A DNA stretch of 64,000 nt from an uncultured bacterium (GTDB lineage Bacteria > Cyanobacteriota > Vampirovibrionia > Gastranaerophilales > JAILCC01). This document shows, piece after piece, positions 27,270-36,794 of the stretch; position 1 is the stretch's first letter, and every line of letters begins with the position of its first letter. The stretch lies in assembly GCA_949283935.1 (NCBI GenBank), contig CASDUJ010000009.1, positions 1-64,000 on the forward strand, given 5' to 3'. The position numbers and the translations under genes are program-made. Under the pieces are notes generated by a model. The model was not told where the DNA came from, did no database searches, and worked only from the letters and a program-made list of their open reading frames with translations.

Positions 27270-30200
27270 TTATTTTATCCATTTAAAATCATCTACATAT
27301 TTGTCTGTGTACAAATTACCTTTTAAAGATACAACAAAAAATCTGTAATCTCCCTTTTGAGTATTTAAACCCGGAATTGTGTTTAAATACGAAAGTGGAC
27401 TGTAGAAAAATTGATTTTCATTTTCTTTTGAGGCTTCTTTAGTTAATTGTTTTACAAGTGAATTAAATGAAATTTTTCCTAAAGGACCTAGCCAAAGAAT
27501 TGATTCTTTGCTTTCCATAGGCATTTGTCCAATAATAGTTGCATTGACAATAGCATTGTTCATATTATAAGAACCTGTTAAAAATAAATTTAATTCGCTG
27601 CTTCTTGATGTTATTTTGTCTGTTAGTATTATTCCATCTTGAATTTGAACATCTCCTTCTATTGTGTCAAAATAACCTGTTTTGGGAGCTACTAAATTAA
27701 CTATTGCATTCAAATTTAATCTTGTTAGTCCACCTTTAAATGTATTAGCTATTCTTAGCATGTATTCTATTGAACCAAGTCTAAGCATTCTTCCGTTGTA
27801 TAACTTAAAATATGCCATTCCATTTAAATTTTCTACAATTTGGTTGTGAGTTTTTCCTCTTGTTGAAAATTTAACATTTGCATCCATATCTCCATGAATT
27901 TCATTTGGTAAATTTAAAAATGTTGTAGCAAATGCATTTGCCATAACTTTTTCTACTGCTATATTTCCTGTCAAATCTGTCGTGTAGAAACTATATATGA
28001 TATCTCCTGCGAGATTTCCTTCTGTGATTTGAGCTGTAATATCTTTTATTACACAAAACCAATCAGGAGTTACTTTGAAATTTGCTTTAAAATTATTAGC
28101 TGGTAATCCGTTGTATATAAATTCTTTAATGTCTACTGTTCCATTTTCTATAATTACCGGAGGCAGCGGCATTCCTATTATATTTTCATCTGCAGTATTA
28201 GTAGAAAATAAACCTGTAAAACTTTGCATTATTTTGTCTGAATTAACATTTTCTGATTTTAAGTCAAGATTTTTAACTACAACAGGAATTGTAATTTTAT
28301 TGTCTAAAATAGCATTTATATTTGCTTTTGAACCAGCTATGTTAACTTCTGCATTATTAATTTCAATTAGATCTTTTCTGAAGTTAACATTCATTTTTTC
28401 GATTGTAGTATTAGTTGATGGAATAATAGCGTCTTTTACTTCTGCGTGACCAAGTATTGATAGTTCATTAGTTTTTCCGTTAAGTAAAACTTCACCTTTT
28501 ATGTGTCCATTTTGTAGTAATGGAGTTGACTTTGATGGATCATAAAATAAAATGTTCAAAAATGAAATATTTGTGTAATCGTTTAGTTTAACTTCCAAAT
28601 TTTCTATATATGGATAATCTGTTCCAAGATCTTTTATTTTTCCGTATATTTGCGCAATTATTCTTGGTTGCTGAAATTCATTGTTTGTATTTGGTGAAAA
28701 TACATCAAGCGTGTTGATTGTGATGTCATCTTCTTTTCCTGATATGTCAAAAAACATAAATCTTGAAAGGCCTTCACCTATATTAGCTCCTTTGTACAAA
28801 ATATAAGATGCATCATCAAGCATTGCTCGCATTTTTACTTGCCAATTGTTAATGCTTCCTCGAAAATTAATGTTTGTGTATATTTTACCTGCTAAAGTTA
28901 GTGGTAAATTAAATATAGGAACTAATGTATCATTGAAATCTTTTTCTGATACGTTGGAAGTCAAATTGATATTATAATAAGGATTTGTTTTGTAATTGGA
29001 AATATCTCCATCTAACAAAAAGTTACTTCCTATCATTTGGACAGCAAGATTTTTCATTTTTAAAATATTTTCACTAAAGAAGAATTCTCCCGATTTAATT
29101 ATTACAGGTTCCCCTGATGCTTTGTAGCAAGAATATAAATCTTTGAAGTTTAACAATGTTTTTGTTTCTTCATTGTGCATAAAAGCGGTTATATCTATAA
29201 AGCCACTTTGAAATTCAAAATTTGATAAAAGTTTTTGTACATCTGGCGGAATAATTTTAGTTTCTTTTATTTTTTCTATGTTTTTTGCTTCAACATTTTT
29301 TACTCTAAATTCAATGTTTGCCTGTTCTTCTTTTTGCCCAATATTTGTTATTGTTCCCTCTAAAGAAAAAGGAACATTAAAAATAGTACCTTTTATTTGG
29401 TTAAATAAAATTTTATCAGTTTGTGCAATAATTTTACCTTCTGTCAATATAACATCTTCTGGTATATCAAGATATCTTAGCTTTCCATTTATTATGTCTA
29501 TGTCGCTGTAAAAATTTATGTTTTCTGTGGTAAAATCTCCATTTATTTGGGTAGATGTTTTTATGTAGCCTTCAAAATTGCTAAAATCATCAAAGGAATT
29601 TCTCATTTGGAAAAACATAGGGGAATTATATATTAATTCGTAAGCAGCTCTTATATTTGCTTTTGGGGTATCAATTTTTATTTTGGAGTAGTTGTTTTCT
29701 ACTGTGCCGGTAAGTTTTGCGAAAACATTGTTTACTATACCTGTAAAATCAAGATTGGCTTTAAATGTGTCAAAATCTACTTTGCCCTTGATATTGTTGA
29801 CTCTATAAGCAAGATTTTTGATATTACAACTTCCTTCCTTTATTAATACTACACCTTTGATATATGGTTCTATAGTAGTTTTGTCACTTTCTAAAACCAT
29901 ATTAAGTTCTCCTAAACCTTTAGGGTCTTCAATTATAGTTAGAGCTTCCGCAATTTTTGCAATAAGAGGTGAATTTTCCACAAAATATTTTGCTTTTGTC
30001 AAAGGAACCATTGGTATGTCTAAATAAAAATGAGTAACACCATTTTTATGTATTTCTGTTTCACCATGAGCATAAGCTGTAATTTTATCTTGTTCTCCTT
30101 TGATGTTTTTATAATAAATTTTGTTGCCCGCAAAATTTATTTCGCCTGATGCGTTATAAACTAAGCCATTCAGACCTTCATAGCCTACAATACCATCACG

Positions 30201-31739
30201 AAAATGCATTTTGCCTGTTAAATATACATTTGGGGGAGTGTCTTCAACTTCCAAATTGATTTCTCCTCGACCTTGTTTTATTTCCATATCGTTTACTGGT
30301 CCAATTGGGAAATTGAATATATCACTATATATGTTTAAGGCTCTTTTTACACTTACTAAATCAACATTATATGCGCTGCTAATTTTGAAATCTAAAAATA
30401 TGGGTTTTGTAATTTTTATATTTCCCAAAATTTTTGCAAATTCATTTTGATTGTAATTAGGATAAAATGTCCCATCTATATAAAGTTTATCACCTTGAAA
30501 ATCAAGTTCAACCTTGGATTTAGGTAAATCTTCTCCGTATCCTAAAGTGACATGGTCTACCTTTACTTGCCCATTCATTAGTAAATTGCCAATTATTCCT
30601 TCGGCCAAAACTTCTCCATTTATTTTTCCGTCTACTTGGTAGTCTTTTGCCTTATCTATTGCATAATTTAAAACAGGTATGCCTTTTGGTAATAGTTTTA
30701 GAATTGATTTCCCGCTTGAATTTTTGGCTTTAATGTTTAATTTTATATTTAATGGTAAAGAATTTATGTCTTTTATTTTTCCGTATGACTCTATGTCAAA
30801 ATCTTTTGCCAGTAGGTTTAATTCGTCTATTATAAAATTCTTATTTTCGTAAGCAAATTTTGAAAAAATTGAAAGTTTTTCTTCAAAATTAATTTTGTAA
30901 GGATATTTTAAACTCGAAAATTTAATATTTTCTAAATTTGCATCAATGTTAAAAAACTTACTCGAGCTAATTTTGGCTTTTATGCTTCCTTTGGCAGAAA
31001 TATTTAAATTTGGATCAAATTCTTTAATATAATTTTCAAAAGTTTTTATGTCTATATTGGGTAAATTTATTTCAAGATTATATTTTTTGTGATCTATTGG
31101 AAATTTTAAATTGTAATTAATTAAAAATGGAGTGGTTTGTTTGTTGTAAATTATTTCTCCATCCATAATCAATTGGAGATATTTTTTTAAAGTAAATTTA
31201 CTTAGCAATATATTATTGCCATTTATATACATTGTTTCATTTGGTTTGTGAAATTTGTCGGTATATTTGAAAAAATATTTATTTATGCTTATAGATGAAT
31301 TTTTAAAATAAACTTTGAAAAATCCTGTTATGTTAAAAATTTCAATAATATTTAATTTGTTGTTTTCATATCTTTCAAAGTTAACAAATAAATTTTCTCC
31401 ATTCATTTGTGTAATATAAATTTTTCTGAAAGCAAAATAAGGAATAAATATATTTAGTTGTAAATCTTCTACAGAAACTAAATCTTGAGAATTGTTGATG
31501 AAAGTTAATTTGTCAGCTCTAATTTTATATTGTAAATCCCAGTCTATGTATGCGTGAGGATTTATTACTTCAGAATCTAAATCTAATAAACGATGAATTT
31601 GCGAATTAATAAGTTTAGTAGTAATTGTGGTATTCTGAGATAAAGTATTAACAACCCAAACGAGAATTCCGAAAATACCAAACGTAAATATTATTATACT
31701 CAAAAGAGTTATCAGTATTGATTTACTTTTATTATGCAT
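27270..31739 (-). CDS. Very large TamB/AsmA-like (bridge-type) envelope protein
   Basis: 1,489 residues with one N-terminal membrane anchor (about 8-30, SILITLLSIIIFTFGIFGIL), then a long, almost purely beta-strand-rich region with repeated short turns, the layout of the repeating-beta-groove family (TamB, YhdP, AsmA). The end (LWLGPLGKISFNSLVKQLTK, then a final strand) matches AsmA/DUF3971-type C termini. These proteins span the periplasm and carry phospholipid to the outer membrane or help assemble outer-membrane proteins. Its presence indicates a diderm envelope. It is followed upstream on the same strand by mlaE, another lipid-transport component. Exact subfamily is uncertain. Confidence 0.8.
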   Translation of the reverse strand: MHNKSKSILITLLSIIIFTFGIFGILVWVVNTLSQNTTITTKLINSQIHRLLDLDSEVINPHAYIDWDLQYKIRADKLTFINNSQDLVSVEDLQLNIFIPYFAFRKIYITQMNGENLFVNFERYENNKLNIIEIFNITGFFKVYFKNSSISINKYFFKYTDKFHKPNETMYINGNNILLSKFTLKKYLQLIMDGEIIYNKQTTPFLINYNLKFPIDHKKYNLEINLPNIDIKTFENYIKEFDPNLNISAKGSIKAKISSSKFFNIDANLENIKFSSLKYPYKINFEEKLSIFSKFAYENKNFIIDELNLLAKDFDIESYGKIKDINSLPLNIKLNIKAKNSSGKSILKLLPKGIPVLNYAIDKAKDYQVDGKINGEVLAEGIIGNLLMNGQVKVDHVTLGYGEDLPKSKVELDFQGDKLYIDGTFYPNYNQNEFAKILGNIKITKPIFLDFKISSAYNVDLVSVKRALNIYSDIFNFPIGPVNDMEIKQGRGEINLEVEDTPPNVYLTGKMHFRDGIVGYEGLNGLVYNASGEINFAGNKIYYKNIKGEQDKITAYAHGETEIHKNGVTHFYLDIPMVPLTKAKYFVENSPLIAKIAEALTIIEDPKGLGELNMVLESDKTTIEPYIKGVVLIKEGSCNIKNLAYRVNNIKGKVDFDTFKANLDFTGIVNNVFAKLTGTVENNYSKIKIDTPKANIRAAYELIYNSPMFFQMRNSFDDFSNFEGYIKTSTQINGDFTTENINFYSDIDIINGKLRYLDIPEDVILTEGKIIAQTDKILFNQIKGTIFNVPFSLEGTITNIGQKEEQANIEFRVKNVEAKNIEKIKETKIIPPDVQKLLSNFEFQSGFIDITAFMHNEETKTLLNFKDLYSCYKASGEPVIIKSGEFFFSENILKMKNLAVQMIGSNFLLDGDISNYKTNPYYNINLTSNVSEKDFNDTLVPIFNLPLTLAGKIYTNINFRGSINNWQVKMRAMLDDASYILYKGANIGEGLSRFMFFDISGKEDDITINTLDVFSPNTNNEFQQPRIIAQIYGKIKDLGTDYPYIENLEVKLNDYTNISFLNILFYDPSKSTPLLQNGHIKGEVLLNGKTNELSILGHAEVKDAIIPSTNTTIEKMNVNFRKDLIEINNAEVNIAGSKANINAILDNKITIPVVVKNLDLKSENVNSDKIMQSFTGLFSTNTADENIIGMPLPPVIIENGTVDIKEFIYNGLPANNFKANFKVTPDWFCVIKDITAQITEGNLAGDIIYSFYTTDLTGNIAVEKVMANAFATTFLNLPNEIHGDMDANVKFSTRGKTHNQIVENLNGMAYFKLYNGRMLRLGSIEYMLRIANTFKGGLTRLNLNAIVNLVAPKTGYFDTIEGDVQIQDGIILTDKITSRSSELNLFLTGSYNMNNAIVNATIIGQMPMESKESILWLGPLGKISFNSLVKQLTKEASKENENQFFYSPLSYLNTIPGLNTQKGDYRFFVVSLKGNLYTDKYVDDFKWIK

Positions 31740-31769
31740 GAAAAATTTTTATTATATCTGTGTAGGCTT

Positions 31770-31797
31770 ATTATACAACAAAACTAGCTTTATTAAA
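31770..31797 (-). promoter_or_regulatory. Candidate promoter of the TamB-like gene
   Basis: On the minus strand: TTTAAT (31792-31797), 16 bases, TATAAT (31770-31775), about 30 bases before the ATG. It lies in the 66-base gap after mlaE, so the large gene could be transcribed separately from ilvE-mlaE. Confidence 0.45.
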
Positions 31798-31805
31798 AAT
31801 TATTC

Positions 31806-32603
31806 TTACTGAGTAATCCAAGTTATTAAATAATCAAGAATTAAAATAACAACGGTTGTCCAGATAGCAGATTTTGTAACAGCAATACCTACTTCTTTTG
31901 CCCCGCCTTTAGTGTTCATACCTTGTGTAGCACAAACTAAAGACAAAGCAATCCCAAAAATGAAAGCTTTTAATAAACAAACATAAACATCTTTTACTTG
32001 AGTATATATCCAAACAGAATTCATAAATCTATATTGATGCAAACCTATACTTAATTTGGCAATTAACATTCCTCCAATAAGACCTATTACAATAGCCAAA
32101 ACTGTTACCAAAGGGACAACTATAGCAGAAGCTAATACTCTTGGCAAAACCAAATATTTTACAGGATCAATACTTAGAGTTTTCATTGCATCAATTTGTT
32201 CTGTAATTTGCATATTACCTAATTCAGAAGCCATGGCGGTTCCAGCTCGAGCAGAAATTACCATTGCAGTAAAAACTGGAGCTAATTCCTTCAAAATAGT
32301 TAAAGAAACTAAACCTCCTACATAAGCTTCACCACCTGACATATAAAAATATCTTGCTACTTGAAGTGAAATTACTGCTCCTGTTATGAAGATAATAACA
32401 AGAGAAATTCCTACTGAATCATATCCAATTAAAGCAGCTTGTTCCAAAGTGTTTTTTATACTAACTTTACCTTCTGATAAATATTTTAAAGAAATAAAAA
32501 GATTAGTAATACATTGCCCAATAAATTCTACCACTGGTTTAATACTTTTGATAGTTTTTATTGTTATATTTCCTAAAAATTCTATCAATTTATTAATTAT
32601 CAT
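31806..32603 (-). CDS. mlaE: MlaE-family ABC transporter permease
   Basis: 265 residues with five or six membrane segments; the family signature runs ARAGTAMASELGNMQITEQI and DAMKTLSIDPVKYLVLPR. MlaE-type permeases (TGD1 in chloroplasts) move phospholipids between membranes with an ATPase (MlaF) and an MCE protein (MlaD), neither of which is adjacent. It overlaps the ilvE stop by 11 bases and has no strong ribosome-binding site, so it is probably coupled to ilvE. The pairing with the TamB-like gene suggests outer-membrane lipid traffic. Confidence 0.92.
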   Translation of the reverse strand: MIINKLIEFLGNITIKTIKSIKPVVEFIGQCITNLFISLKYLSEGKVSIKNTLEQAALIGYDSVGISLVIIFITGAVISLQVARYFYMSGGEAYVGGLVSLTILKELAPVFTAMVISARAGTAMASELGNMQITEQIDAMKTLSIDPVKYLVLPRVLASAIVVPLVTVLAIVIGLIGGMLIAKLSIGLHQYRFMNSVWIYTQVKDVYVCLLKAFIFGIALSLVCATQGMNTKGGAKEVGIAVTKSAIWTTVVILILDYLITWITQ

Positions 32604-33522
32604 AAACGGCTACGCACCATTGGTTTTTGTATTTTTCAATATTTCCTTTTACTAATTCAAAATAATAATCTTGAATACGTTTAGTTACAGCACCTATTTT
32701 GCCATCACCCAAAGGTCTGTGATCTATTTTGGTAATAGGACTAATTTGGGCTCCAGTTCCACAGTAAAATGCTTCATCTGCAACATAAAGTTCGGTTCTA
32801 TCAATTTCTCTTTCAATTACTTCAATGCCTAAAACATTTTGGGCAAATTCTTTTACAGTATTTCTGGTTACTCCTTCCAAAATGTTATCGGTTGTTTGAG
32901 TTGTAACTAATTTTCCATTTTCTACTAAATACAAATTCATTGCAGAACCTTCTGTTACATTGCCGGATTCAGATAGTACTATAGCATCGTCAAATCCCGC
33001 CAGATGTGCATCTGTTTTAATTAAAGCTGTATTTGCATAAGCACCTGAAACTTTTGCTCTTGGAGGAATAGCATTATCTTCAACTCTCCTCCAATTTGAA
33101 ACACAAACATTAAGCCCTTTGCTAATATCGCAATATTCTCCTAAGGGTGTTGTGAAAATTAAAAAGCAATCAGGATTGTCCATAAGATCTGGTCCAACTT
33201 TTTCTGCCATTTTAAATAAAGTTGGTCTAATGTAAGTATCTGTTTTTGGTGAATTTTTTTTCAAAAGCTCAATTGTTATATCGCACATTTCGTCAACTGT
33301 GTAGCCGGCATTCATGTGCATAATTTTTCCGCTTCTAAGTAGTCTTTCATAATGTTCTTTCATTCTAAATACATAAAGTTGATTGTGCTCTGAATTCCAA
33401 TATGCTCTAATTCCTTCAAAAACTGAAGTTCCGTATAAAAATGCATGAGTTCTTACAGGAAGCTTTGCATCTTCATAATTTAAATATTTTCCGCCCATAA
33501 ATACAATATTTTTGTCACTCAT
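32593..33522 (-). CDS. ilvE: Branched-chain amino acid aminotransferase
   Basis: PLP fold-IV transaminase for leucine, isoleucine and valine. The 309 residues show FLYGTSVFEGIRAY, the PLP-lysine segment ANTALIKTDAHLAGFDDAI, SESGNVTEGSAMNLYLV, EGVTRNTV and FYCGTGAQISPI. AAAGGTGG precedes the ATG. The gene overlaps mlaE downstream by 11 bases, an unrelated function, so the pairing is likely operon packing. Homologues also include D-amino-acid transaminases; the length and motifs fit IlvE. Confidence 0.93.
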   Translation of the reverse strand: MSDKNIVFMGGKYLNYEDAKLPVRTHAFLYGTSVFEGIRAYWNSEHNQLYVFRMKEHYERLLRSGKIMHMNAGYTVDEMCDITIELLKKNSPKTDTYIRPTLFKMAEKVGPDLMDNPDCFLIFTTPLGEYCDISKGLNVCVSNWRRVEDNAIPPRAKVSGAYANTALIKTDAHLAGFDDAIVLSESGNVTEGSAMNLYLVENGKLVTTQTTDNILEGVTRNTVKEFAQNVLGIEVIEREIDRTELYVADEAFYCGTGAQISPITKIDHRPLGDGKIGAVTKRIQDYYFELVKGNIEKYKNQWCVAVYDN

Positions 33523-33557
33523 AATAAACCACCTTTATGACATTTATTTACAACAAT

Positions 33558-33586
33558 ACTTTACAATAAATTACTAAATTTGTGAA
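33558..33586 (-). promoter_or_regulatory. Candidate promoter of ilvE
   Basis: On the minus strand: TTCACA (33581-33586), 17 bases, TAAAGT (33558-33563). Spacing is ideal, the -10 matches only four of six bases. Confidence 0.4.
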
Positions 33587-33640
33587 GTTGTTTGCTTAAT
33601 TGCAAAAAATTGAAAATAAAATTTTTGTGTAGGAAAAGTT

Positions 33641-33669
33641 TTGCATTTTACAGTTATTTATTATATTAT
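33641..33669 (+). promoter_or_regulatory. Promoter of tRNA-Arg
   Basis: TTGCAT (33641-33646), 17 bases, TATTAT (33664-33669), ending 8 bases before the tRNA, so transcription would start almost at its 5' end. comM 14 bases beyond the tRNA probably shares this promoter. Confidence 0.7.
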
Positions 33670-33677
33670 TAACCCAA

Positions 33678-33751
33678 GTCCACGTAGTTCAGCAGGATAG
33701 AACGTCATCCTCCTAAGATGAATGTCGTGGGTTCGAATCCCGCCGTGGACA
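33678..33751 (+). tRNA. tRNA-Arg (anticodon CCT)
   Basis: Complete cloverleaf: 7-bp acceptor stem GTCCACG/CGTGGAC, D stem GTTC/GAAC, anticodon stem TCATC/GATGA with loop CTCCTAA (anticodon CCT at 34-36), a five-base variable loop, T stem GTGGG/CCCGC with TTCGAAT loop, discriminator A at 33751. CCA is not encoded. It decodes AGG. Confidence 0.96.
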
Positions 33752-33765
33752 TTTTAGGTTTTAGT

Positions 33766-35310
33766 ATGGTATCACAAGTTATTTCAGGGACAACTGTTGG
33801 TATAAATGGTCATAAAATTGTTATTGAAACAGATATAGCAGGAGGATTGCCTGCAATAATTATGGTTGGTTTGCCTGATGCGGCAATAAACGAAGCACGC
33901 GAAAGAATTAAAGGAGCTTTTAGAAATTCTGGCATAGAATTTCCTATTCATAAAATTGTAATTAATCTCGCTCCGGCAGACTTAAAAAAAGAAGGTTCTG
34001 GATATGATTTGCCAATGGCAGTTGGAATTTTGGCTGCTAATGGAAATATTGACAATACTAAATTAGATGCTACTGCCTTTATGGGAGAACTTTCTTTAGA
34101 TGGTTCAATTCGTCCGATAAACGGAATTTTGCCTATTGTACTTGGACTTAAAGAACAAGGGGTAAAAAAATTTTTTGTTTCAAAAGATAATGCTCCTGAA
34201 GCTGCTTTAGTAGAAGGAATAGAAGTTTATGGATTAGTTCACCTTTGCGAAATACTTGAATTTTTTTCAAATGAACAAAATGAGATTTCTAAATTTAAAC
34301 CTTTTAAAGTTGATGTAAAAAAATATTTAAATAACAATTTAAATGAAGAACTTTTGTATGACTTTAAAGATGTAAAAGGTCAGCAAAAAGCAAAAAGAGC
34401 TTTGGAAATAGCGGCTGCAGGCGGTCATAATATTTTGATGGTAGGTTCTCCTGGGGCAGGAAAAACCCTTCTTGCCAAATGTTTTACAGGAATTCTTCCT
34501 CCACTTGAATTTTCTGAAGCAATAGAATTAACTAAAATTTATAGCATAAGTGGTTTATTGGAAAGTGATAAACCTTTAGTAACAAATCGGCCTTTTAGAG
34601 TAGTGCATCATAGTGCCTCAGCTGTAGGAATTACAGGTGGAGGTTCTAATCCAAAACCTGGCGAAATAACACTTGCTCATAGAGGAATTTTGTTTCTTGA
34701 TGAAGTTGTAGAATTTCCCAGAAATGTTTTAGAAGTTTTAAGGCAACCTTTAGAAGATGGAGTAGTAACAATTACTAGGGCTCAAAATTCAATAAAATAT
34801 CCCGCTGATTTTACTTTGCTTGCAGCCATGAATCCTTGTCCTTGCGGACATTTGGGAGATGGTTCAAAAGATTGTGTATGTTCTCCTTTTCAAATTCAAC
34901 GTTATTGGGCAAAATTATCAGGTCCTTTGTTGGATAGGATAGATATGCAAATAAATGTTCCCAGACTAAAAGAAGATGAAATTTTATCTCAAAAAGAAAG
35001 CGAATCATCAGAAATTATAAAAAGACGTGTAATAAATGCGCGTAATATTCAAATTAAAAGATTTAAAGATGAAAGTATAATTTGTAATTCGCAAATGCTT
35101 CCAAAACAAATCAAAAGATATTGTCAAATAAATGAAACAACTAAAATGGTTTTAAAAAATGCTATCAATAAATTTAATTTATCAGGGCGTGCTTATGATA
35201 GGATACTAAAGCTTGCTAGGACAATAGCTGATCTTGATAATTCTTTAAAAATAGAAACCAAACATATTTTAGAAGCTGTTCAATATAGAAATTTGGATAG
35301 ACAAAATTAA
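33766..35310 (+). CDS. comM: ComM/YifB family magnesium-chelatase-like AAA+ ATPase
   Basis: 514 residues. The N-terminal half is the ribosomal-S5-like/Lon-like ChlI domain (PAIIMVGLPDAAINEARERI, then KIVINLAPADLKKEGSGYDL); the C-terminal half is an AAA+ ring ATPase with Walker A GSPGAGKTLLAK, Walker B GILFLDEVVEF and a Cys-rich MNPCPCGHLGDGSKDCVC insert. ComM is a hexameric branch-migration helicase for integrating transformed DNA. ATG at 33766 is taken: the frame is open into the tRNA, but an earlier start would lie within the tRNA. Stop overlaps the convergent DUF212 gene (TTAA). Confidence 0.92.
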   Translation: MVSQVISGTTVGINGHKIVIETDIAGGLPAIIMVGLPDAAINEARERIKGAFRNSGIEFPIHKIVINLAPADLKKEGSGYDLPMAVGILAANGNIDNTKLDATAFMGELSLDGSIRPINGILPIVLGLKEQGVKKFFVSKDNAPEAALVEGIEVYGLVHLCEILEFFSNEQNEISKFKPFKVDVKKYLNNNLNEELLYDFKDVKGQQKAKRALEIAAAGGHNILMVGSPGAGKTLLAKCFTGILPPLEFSEAIELTKIYSISGLLESDKPLVTNRPFRVVHHSASAVGITGGGSNPKPGEITLAHRGILFLDEVVEFPRNVLEVLRQPLEDGVVTITRAQNSIKYPADFTLLAAMNPCPCGHLGDGSKDCVCSPFQIQRYWAKLSGPLLDRIDMQINVPRLKEDEILSQKESESSEIIKRRVINARNIQIKRFKDESIICNSQMLPKQIKRYCQINETTKMVLKNAINKFNLSGRAYDRILKLARTIADLDNSLKIETKHILEAVQYRNLDRQN

Positions 35311-35756
35311 CCAAACAAAAATTTGTAATGAATTGCCAAAGAAACAGCTATACCTAACAAAGCTCCCATTGTAACCTCAAGGGGAGTATGTCCTAATAAT
35401 TCAATTAGTTTGTTTCTAAAACTATGAGGTCTTTGTTCATAAATTGCATCGACAAGCATGTTAAGTTGCGTAGCCATTTGTCCTGCAGAACGTCTTAATC
35501 CTGCAGCATCGTACATAACGATTAAGCCAAATACAAGCGAAATAGCAAATTCTACGCTATTAAAACCTAAAATTAAGCCGGTGCTTGTCATAAGTGATAC
35601 TACAGCAGCACTATGAGAACTTGGCATTCCGCCGGTTGAAGCAAATATTCTAAAATTAATACTTTTATGTTTTATATAATAAAAAATAAACTTTAAAAAT
35701 TGTGCTATAAATGTGGCGATAAACGCTGATATTATAACTTCTACACCTGTGCCCAA
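35307..35756 (-). CDS. Divergent PAP2-family (DUF212) membrane phosphatase
   Basis: 149 residues with four hydrophobic segments. Motifs GMPSSHSAAVVSL and LLGHTPLEVTMGALLG are the PAP2-type phosphatase His-containing motifs; YDAAGLRRSAGQMATQLN is typical of this family, which occurs in cyanobacteria and plants. It would cleave a lipid phosphate or diphosphate. It follows the prenyl synthase by four bases, so prenyl diphosphate is a plausible substrate (inference). Start is TTG with AAAGGAG 9 bases upstream. Confidence 0.85.
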   Translation of the reverse strand: MGTGVEVIISAFIATFIAQFLKFIFYYIKHKSINFRIFASTGGMPSSHSAAVVSLMTSTGLILGFNSVEFAISLVFGLIVMYDAAGLRRSAGQMATQLNMLVDAIYEQRPHSFRNKLIELLGHTPLEVTMGALLGIAVSLAIHYKFLFG

Positions 35757-35760
35757 TTTG

Positions 35761-36642
35761 TTATTCTCCTTTAACTTTATCTGTTAACCTTTGCGCTATA
35801 TAGCAAAGCAAAGGCGACTCAATATTTTCTAATTTTAATATAGTTTTTGCTTTATCGCAAAGTATCAACAATTCAGATTTTGAATTTTCTATTCCAAAAA
35901 TACTTGTATGAGTATTTTTCTTAGCTTTTGCATCTTTATGAGGTGTTTTGCCAAGTTTTTCAAAAGTTGAAATTTCATCTAAAATATCATCTGCAATTTG
36001 AAAGGCATATCCTAAAATTTTTCCATATTCACTTAATGCATTAAGTTTTTTTTCACTAGCGCCAGCTAACATAGCTCCACTTTTTAAGGCAAATTCAAAA
36101 AGTTTACCAGTTTTGTGAGTATGAATATATTCAAATGTTGGAATATCTATTTCTTTGTTTTCGGATAAAATATCAACAACTTGTCCTCCTAACATTCCCA
36201 TAGGGCCAATAGCATTGTAAAATTCATTTAAAACATTAAAAACTGTTTCCTTTGGTATATTACTAGGAGTTTTTTGCAAAATAATTTGAGGAGCATAAGA
36301 CAAAAGAGCATCTCCTGCCAAAACTGCCATTCCTTCTCCAAAAACTTTGTGGTTTGTAAGTTTCCCTCTTCTAAAATTATCGTTGTCCATACAAGGCAAA
36401 TCATCATGAATTAAACTGTAGCAATGTATCATTTCAAGAGCACAAGCTGTAGGAAGTGCTTCTTCGAATTTACCTGTACATATTTTGAATGCTTCAAGTA
36501 CTAATATAGGGCGTAATCTCTTTCCTTCGGATAATACACTATATCTAACAGCTTTCCATATTTCTTCGGGAAAAATTTCAGGTAAATATTCGTTTAATTT
36601 ATTTTCTATTATGTTTTTTAAATTTTCTAAATATTTTTCCAT
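35761..36642 (-). CDS. ispA: Short-chain prenyl diphosphate synthase, probably farnesyl diphosphate synthase
   Basis: Condenses IPP with allylic diphosphates. The 293 residues hold the first Asp-rich motif as DDLPCMD at 80-86 and the second as DDILD at 218-222, the bacterial class. Tyr75 lies five residues before the first motif, in HCYSLIHDD, as in E. coli IspA, which makes C15; cyanobacterial GGPP synthases (CrtE) have a smaller residue there. FRRGKLTNHKVFGE also matches. Downstream is the DUF212 phosphatase. Product would be used for undecaprenyl phosphate and quinone tails. C20 product cannot be excluded. Confidence 0.9.
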   Translation of the reverse strand: MEKYLENLKNIIENKLNEYLPEIFPEEIWKAVRYSVLSEGKRLRPILVLEAFKICTGKFEEALPTACALEMIHCYSLIHDDLPCMDNDNFRRGKLTNHKVFGEGMAVLAGDALLSYAPQIILQKTPSNIPKETVFNVLNEFYNAIGPMGMLGGQVVDILSENKEIDIPTFEYIHTHKTGKLFEFALKSGAMLAGASEKKLNALSEYGKILGYAFQIADDILDEISTFEKLGKTPHKDAKAKKNTHTSIFGIENSKSELLILCDKAKTILKLENIESPLLCYIAQRLTDKVKGE

Positions 36643-36794
36643 TTGTGTTTAAGATATAATTTTATTGCCTTGTTGATTATACAATAAAAAAGTAAAAGTT
36701 TTTAGTGAAAAAATGTTAAGATACTTTCAAAATTTAATTTTTTAAGGTATTCTATATTTGCAGGATTATATATGAAGAAGGATTGCAATTATAT

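Noticed and set aside
33678-33751. tRNA as attachment site of an integrated element
   Set aside because: No integrase, no repeat of the 3' end and no foreign gene block follows.
33718-33765. Longer comM frame reaching into the tRNA gene
   Set aside because: The ATG at 33718 lies inside the anticodon region of a perfect tRNA; the ATG at 33766 gives the family N terminus.
36783-36794. TTG start of the winged-helix gene at 36783
   Set aside because: The AAGGA site ends against the TTG, leaving no spacer, whereas the ATG at 36795 has a workable though long spacer.
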